NCBI GenBank assembly: GCA_030604905.1
Contig: JAUVVA010000036.1
Span: 1 to 32,447, forward strand
Direction: 5' to 3'
Length of the DNA: 32,447 nt
Source: Verrucomicrobiota bacterium
GTDB taxonomy: Bacteria > Verrucomicrobiota > Verrucomicrobiia > Opitutales > Opitutaceae
Position numbers and translations under genes: made by a program. Positions within the stretch are counted from its first letter, which is position 1. The number at the start of each line of letters is the position of its first letter. The notes beneath the pieces were generated by a model. That model had not been told where the DNA came from and did not search any database. It worked only from the letters and a program-made list of their open reading frames with translations. Below, one piece after another: positions 30,768 through 32,447 of the stretch.

Positions 30768-30853
30768 ACCCAGAGCATGGGAGATACCTACCACTTCGAA
30801 GATTGACGCACCCCCTCGCGGCTACCTACTTCCTGCCCTTTTCCCCTCTTTCC

Positions 30854-31792
30854 ATGGCTCTCCGCGTTTCCGCCTCCGCCCTCAAAACCCTCGTCGCGCT
30901 GCCGCTGTTTTTCGGCATCGCCGCGACGGCGCACGCGGCCGATCCCGCCCCCGCCGACCTCTCCCCCTACCTCGGCCTGCCGATCACCAACTCGATCCTC
31001 ACCAGCTTCGTCGTCACCACCCTCCTCATCCTCGGCATCCGCTGGATGGTGGGCACCCCCAAGATCGTCCCGAGCCGCGGCCAAGCGGTGTTTGAGACCT
31101 TGGTCGGCGGCCTGAAGGACATGCTCGAGCCCATCATCGGCAAGAAGGCCATGCCCGCCGCCTTCCCGATCCTGCTCTGCGTTTTCATCTTCATTCTCGT
31201 CCACAACTGGTCCGGCCTCCTCCCCTTCATCGGCACCGCCGGCTGGGGCTTCACCGATCCCGAGACGGGCAAGTTCCTGCTCCAGACGCCCCTCCTCCGC
31301 CCGCATACCTCCGAGGCCAACGGCACCCTCGCCCTCGCCCTCTTCTCCTTCGGCGCCTGGATCATCCTCATCTTCAAGTATGCCGGCCCCGGCGTGATCT
31401 GGCACGACCTCTTCGGCAACAAGGCCGGCAAGGGCGAGCTGCACCCCGCGATGTATTACTTCCTCACGGTGGTCTTCTTCCTCGTCGGCCTGATCGAGCT
31501 CGTCTCCATCGGCATGCGCCCGATCACCCTCTCCGCCCGCCTCTTCGGCAACGTCTTCGGCGGTGAAAACCTGCTCCACGCCACCGGCTTCATCTTCATC
31601 TTCTACTTCCTGGAGATCATCGTCGGCCTCGTGCAGGCCTTCGTCTTCACCCTGCTCTCCGCGGTCTACATCGGCCTCATCTGCAACCACGGCGACGACC
31701 ACGGCCACGAAGGTCACGGCCATGGCCACGGTCACGATGACCACGCGCACGGCCACGGCGCCGCTCCGGCCGCCGCTCCCGCCAAGCACTAA
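30854..31792 (+). CDS. atpB: ATP synthase Fo subunit a
   Basis: Proton-channel subunit of the F1Fo ATP synthase, 312 aa. The N-terminus is a cleavable-looking leader (MALRVSASALKTLVALPLFFGIAATAHAA), then membrane helices including ILTSFVVTTLLILGIRW, ILLCVFIFILVHNWSGLLPFIGTAGW, and the essential-arginine helix ITLSARLFGNVFGGE. The last helix pair ends FTLLSAVYIGLICN. Beyond it lies an unusual tail of about 35 residues (278-312) rich in histidine, ten His in 25 residues in H-G/H-D repeats. atpE and atpF follow in normal order; no atpI is seen upstream. Confidence 0.95.
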   Translation: MALRVSASALKTLVALPLFFGIAATAHAADPAPADLSPYLGLPITNSILTSFVVTTLLILGIRWMVGTPKIVPSRGQAVFETLVGGLKDMLEPIIGKKAMPAAFPILLCVFIFILVHNWSGLLPFIGTAGWGFTDPETGKFLLQTPLLRPHTSEANGTLALALFSFGAWIILIFKYAGPGVIWHDLFGNKAGKGELHPAMYYFLTVVFFLVGLIELVSIGMRPITLSARLFGNVFGGENLLHATGFIFIFYFLEIIVGLVQAFVFTLLSAVYIGLICNHGDDHGHEGHGHGHGHDDHAHGHGAAPAAAPAKH

Positions 31793-31897
31793 GCCGCCGC
31801 CCGAGCCGCCCTCCCCCTTTCCCGGAAGCTATCGCGGGCCCACGCGCCACACCAAACGCGGGTCTCCGGGCTCAACACCAAACCAACACATCCACAC

Positions 31898-32128
31898 ATG
31901 CTCCCCATCGCTCAAGCTACCGCTGCCGCCGGTGTCACCGGCAACATCGCCACCGGTCTCGCCGTTTTCGGCGCCGCCCTCGCCGTCGGTCTGATCGGCT
32001 TCCGCACCGTTGAGGCCGTCGGCCGCAACCCCCAGGCCCAGGGCAAGATCCTCCCCCTCGCCCTCGTGCTCGGCGCCTTCGCCGAAGGTCTCGGCATTCT
32101 CGCCATCTTCGTGCTCGGCGGCAACTAA
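31898..32128 (+). CDS. atpE: ATP synthase Fo subunit c
   Basis: 76-aa hairpin proteolipid forming the rotor ring. Helix 1 is NIATGLAVFGAALAVGLIGFRTVEAV; the polar loop is GRNPQA; helix 2 is ILPLALVLGAFAEGLGILAIFVLGG, with E63 as the ion-binding carboxylate. The residues around E63 (AFAEGLG) do not show the Gln/Ser set of sodium-type rings, so proton coupling is expected. It lies 105 bp after atpB and 118 bp before atpF. Confidence 0.95.
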   Translation: MLPIAQATAAAGVTGNIATGLAVFGAALAVGLIGFRTVEAVGRNPQAQGKILPLALVLGAFAEGLGILAIFVLGGN

Positions 32129-32246
32129 GCCGACCCTCGCGATCTGATCGCCCCGGCCGGGGCGGGCCGCGCTCTTCCGAGCCGCCGCCGCCCCGGCCAC
32201 TCCCCTTTTCCCTTCCCGCAGTTCGCCCACCCTCGCCCGCCGCTCC

Positions 32247-32447
32247 ATGAACGCCTTCCTCGCCGCCGCCGCCGCCACCGGCTCCGACAACCTGCTCGTC
32301 CGCTTCGGCATCCAGCCCGGATACGTGGCCATGCAGTTCGTGAGCTTCGCGATCCTGGCCTTCGTGCTCTATCGCTTCGCGATCAAGCCGACGCTCTCCA
32401 CCATGGACGAGCGCAACCGCCAGATCGAGGCCGGCCTCAAGAACGCC
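32247..32447 (+). CDS. atpF: ATP synthase Fo subunit b (cut by the window edge)
   Basis: The first 67 codons of subunit b, the peripheral stalk linking Fo and F1. The membrane anchor is about residues 25-45 (PGYVAMQFVSFAILAFVLYRF), followed by the start of the charged stalk helix, KPTLSTMDERNRQIEAGL. Gene order atpB-atpE-atpF confirms the call. The remainder lies outside the window. Confidence 0.92.
   Translation, partial: MNAFLAAAAATGSDNLLVRFGIQPGYVAMQFVSFAILAFVLYRFAIKPTLSTMDERNRQIEAGLKNA

Overview
The window is a GC-rich bacterial chromosome segment. Several features point to Verrucomicrobiota, most likely Opitutaceae: a PEP-CTERM protein, a TonB-dependent receptor, a sialate O-acetylesterase, an AtpB with a leader peptide and a His-rich tail, and several families of short intergenic direct and inverted repeats that I associate with verrucomicrobial and planctomycete genomes. 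The taxonomic call is inference. There is no rRNA, CRISPR array or transposase.

Layout. 1-1318: an RlmD-type rRNA methyltransferase. 1352-8856 (minus strand): a purine-scavenging locus read as TonB receptor, exported MTAP/PNP-type nucleoside phosphorylase, Tat-exported adenosine deaminase, then cytoplasmic adenine deaminase. It is broken by a terminator after the receptor and carries two heptamer-repeat arrays. 9153-11859 (plus): a divergent CaCA-type exchanger, an orphan OpuAC-type substrate-binding protein and a small TMEM14-like membrane protein. 12048-12377: tRNA-Ile(CAU) interrupted by a self-splicing-type group I intron of about 254 nt, the clearest unusual feature here. 12519-16809: a TRIC/UPF0126 channel, a LysR regulator divergent from a YggS PLP protein, a SirB1-like protein and a DUF192 lipoprotein. 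16891-18027: an M24 aminopeptidase.

18089-19593 is a small accessory block. It holds a 74-aa orphan protein, a ClpP-like protein whose fold appears split by an insertion of about 180 residues, and, overlapping its stop, the amputated N-terminus of a type III-like DNA methyltransferase. It looks like the remains of a horizontally acquired, possibly defence-related operon. 19610-23115 returns to housekeeping genes (fpg with a degenerate zinc finger, SGNH hydrolase, tlyA, nadK). A PEP-CTERM protein follows, then a minus-strand ribokinase / acetylesterase / deoC group that could handle the pentose freed by the purine locus. 27729-29967 encodes a PhoB/PhoR-like two-component system, followed by trmB and the start of the F1Fo ATP synthase operon (atpB, atpE, truncated atpF).

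Many gene boundaries carry compact hairpins or short tandem repeats. I list these separately because they are the main non-coding structure of the window and they create long false reading frames.
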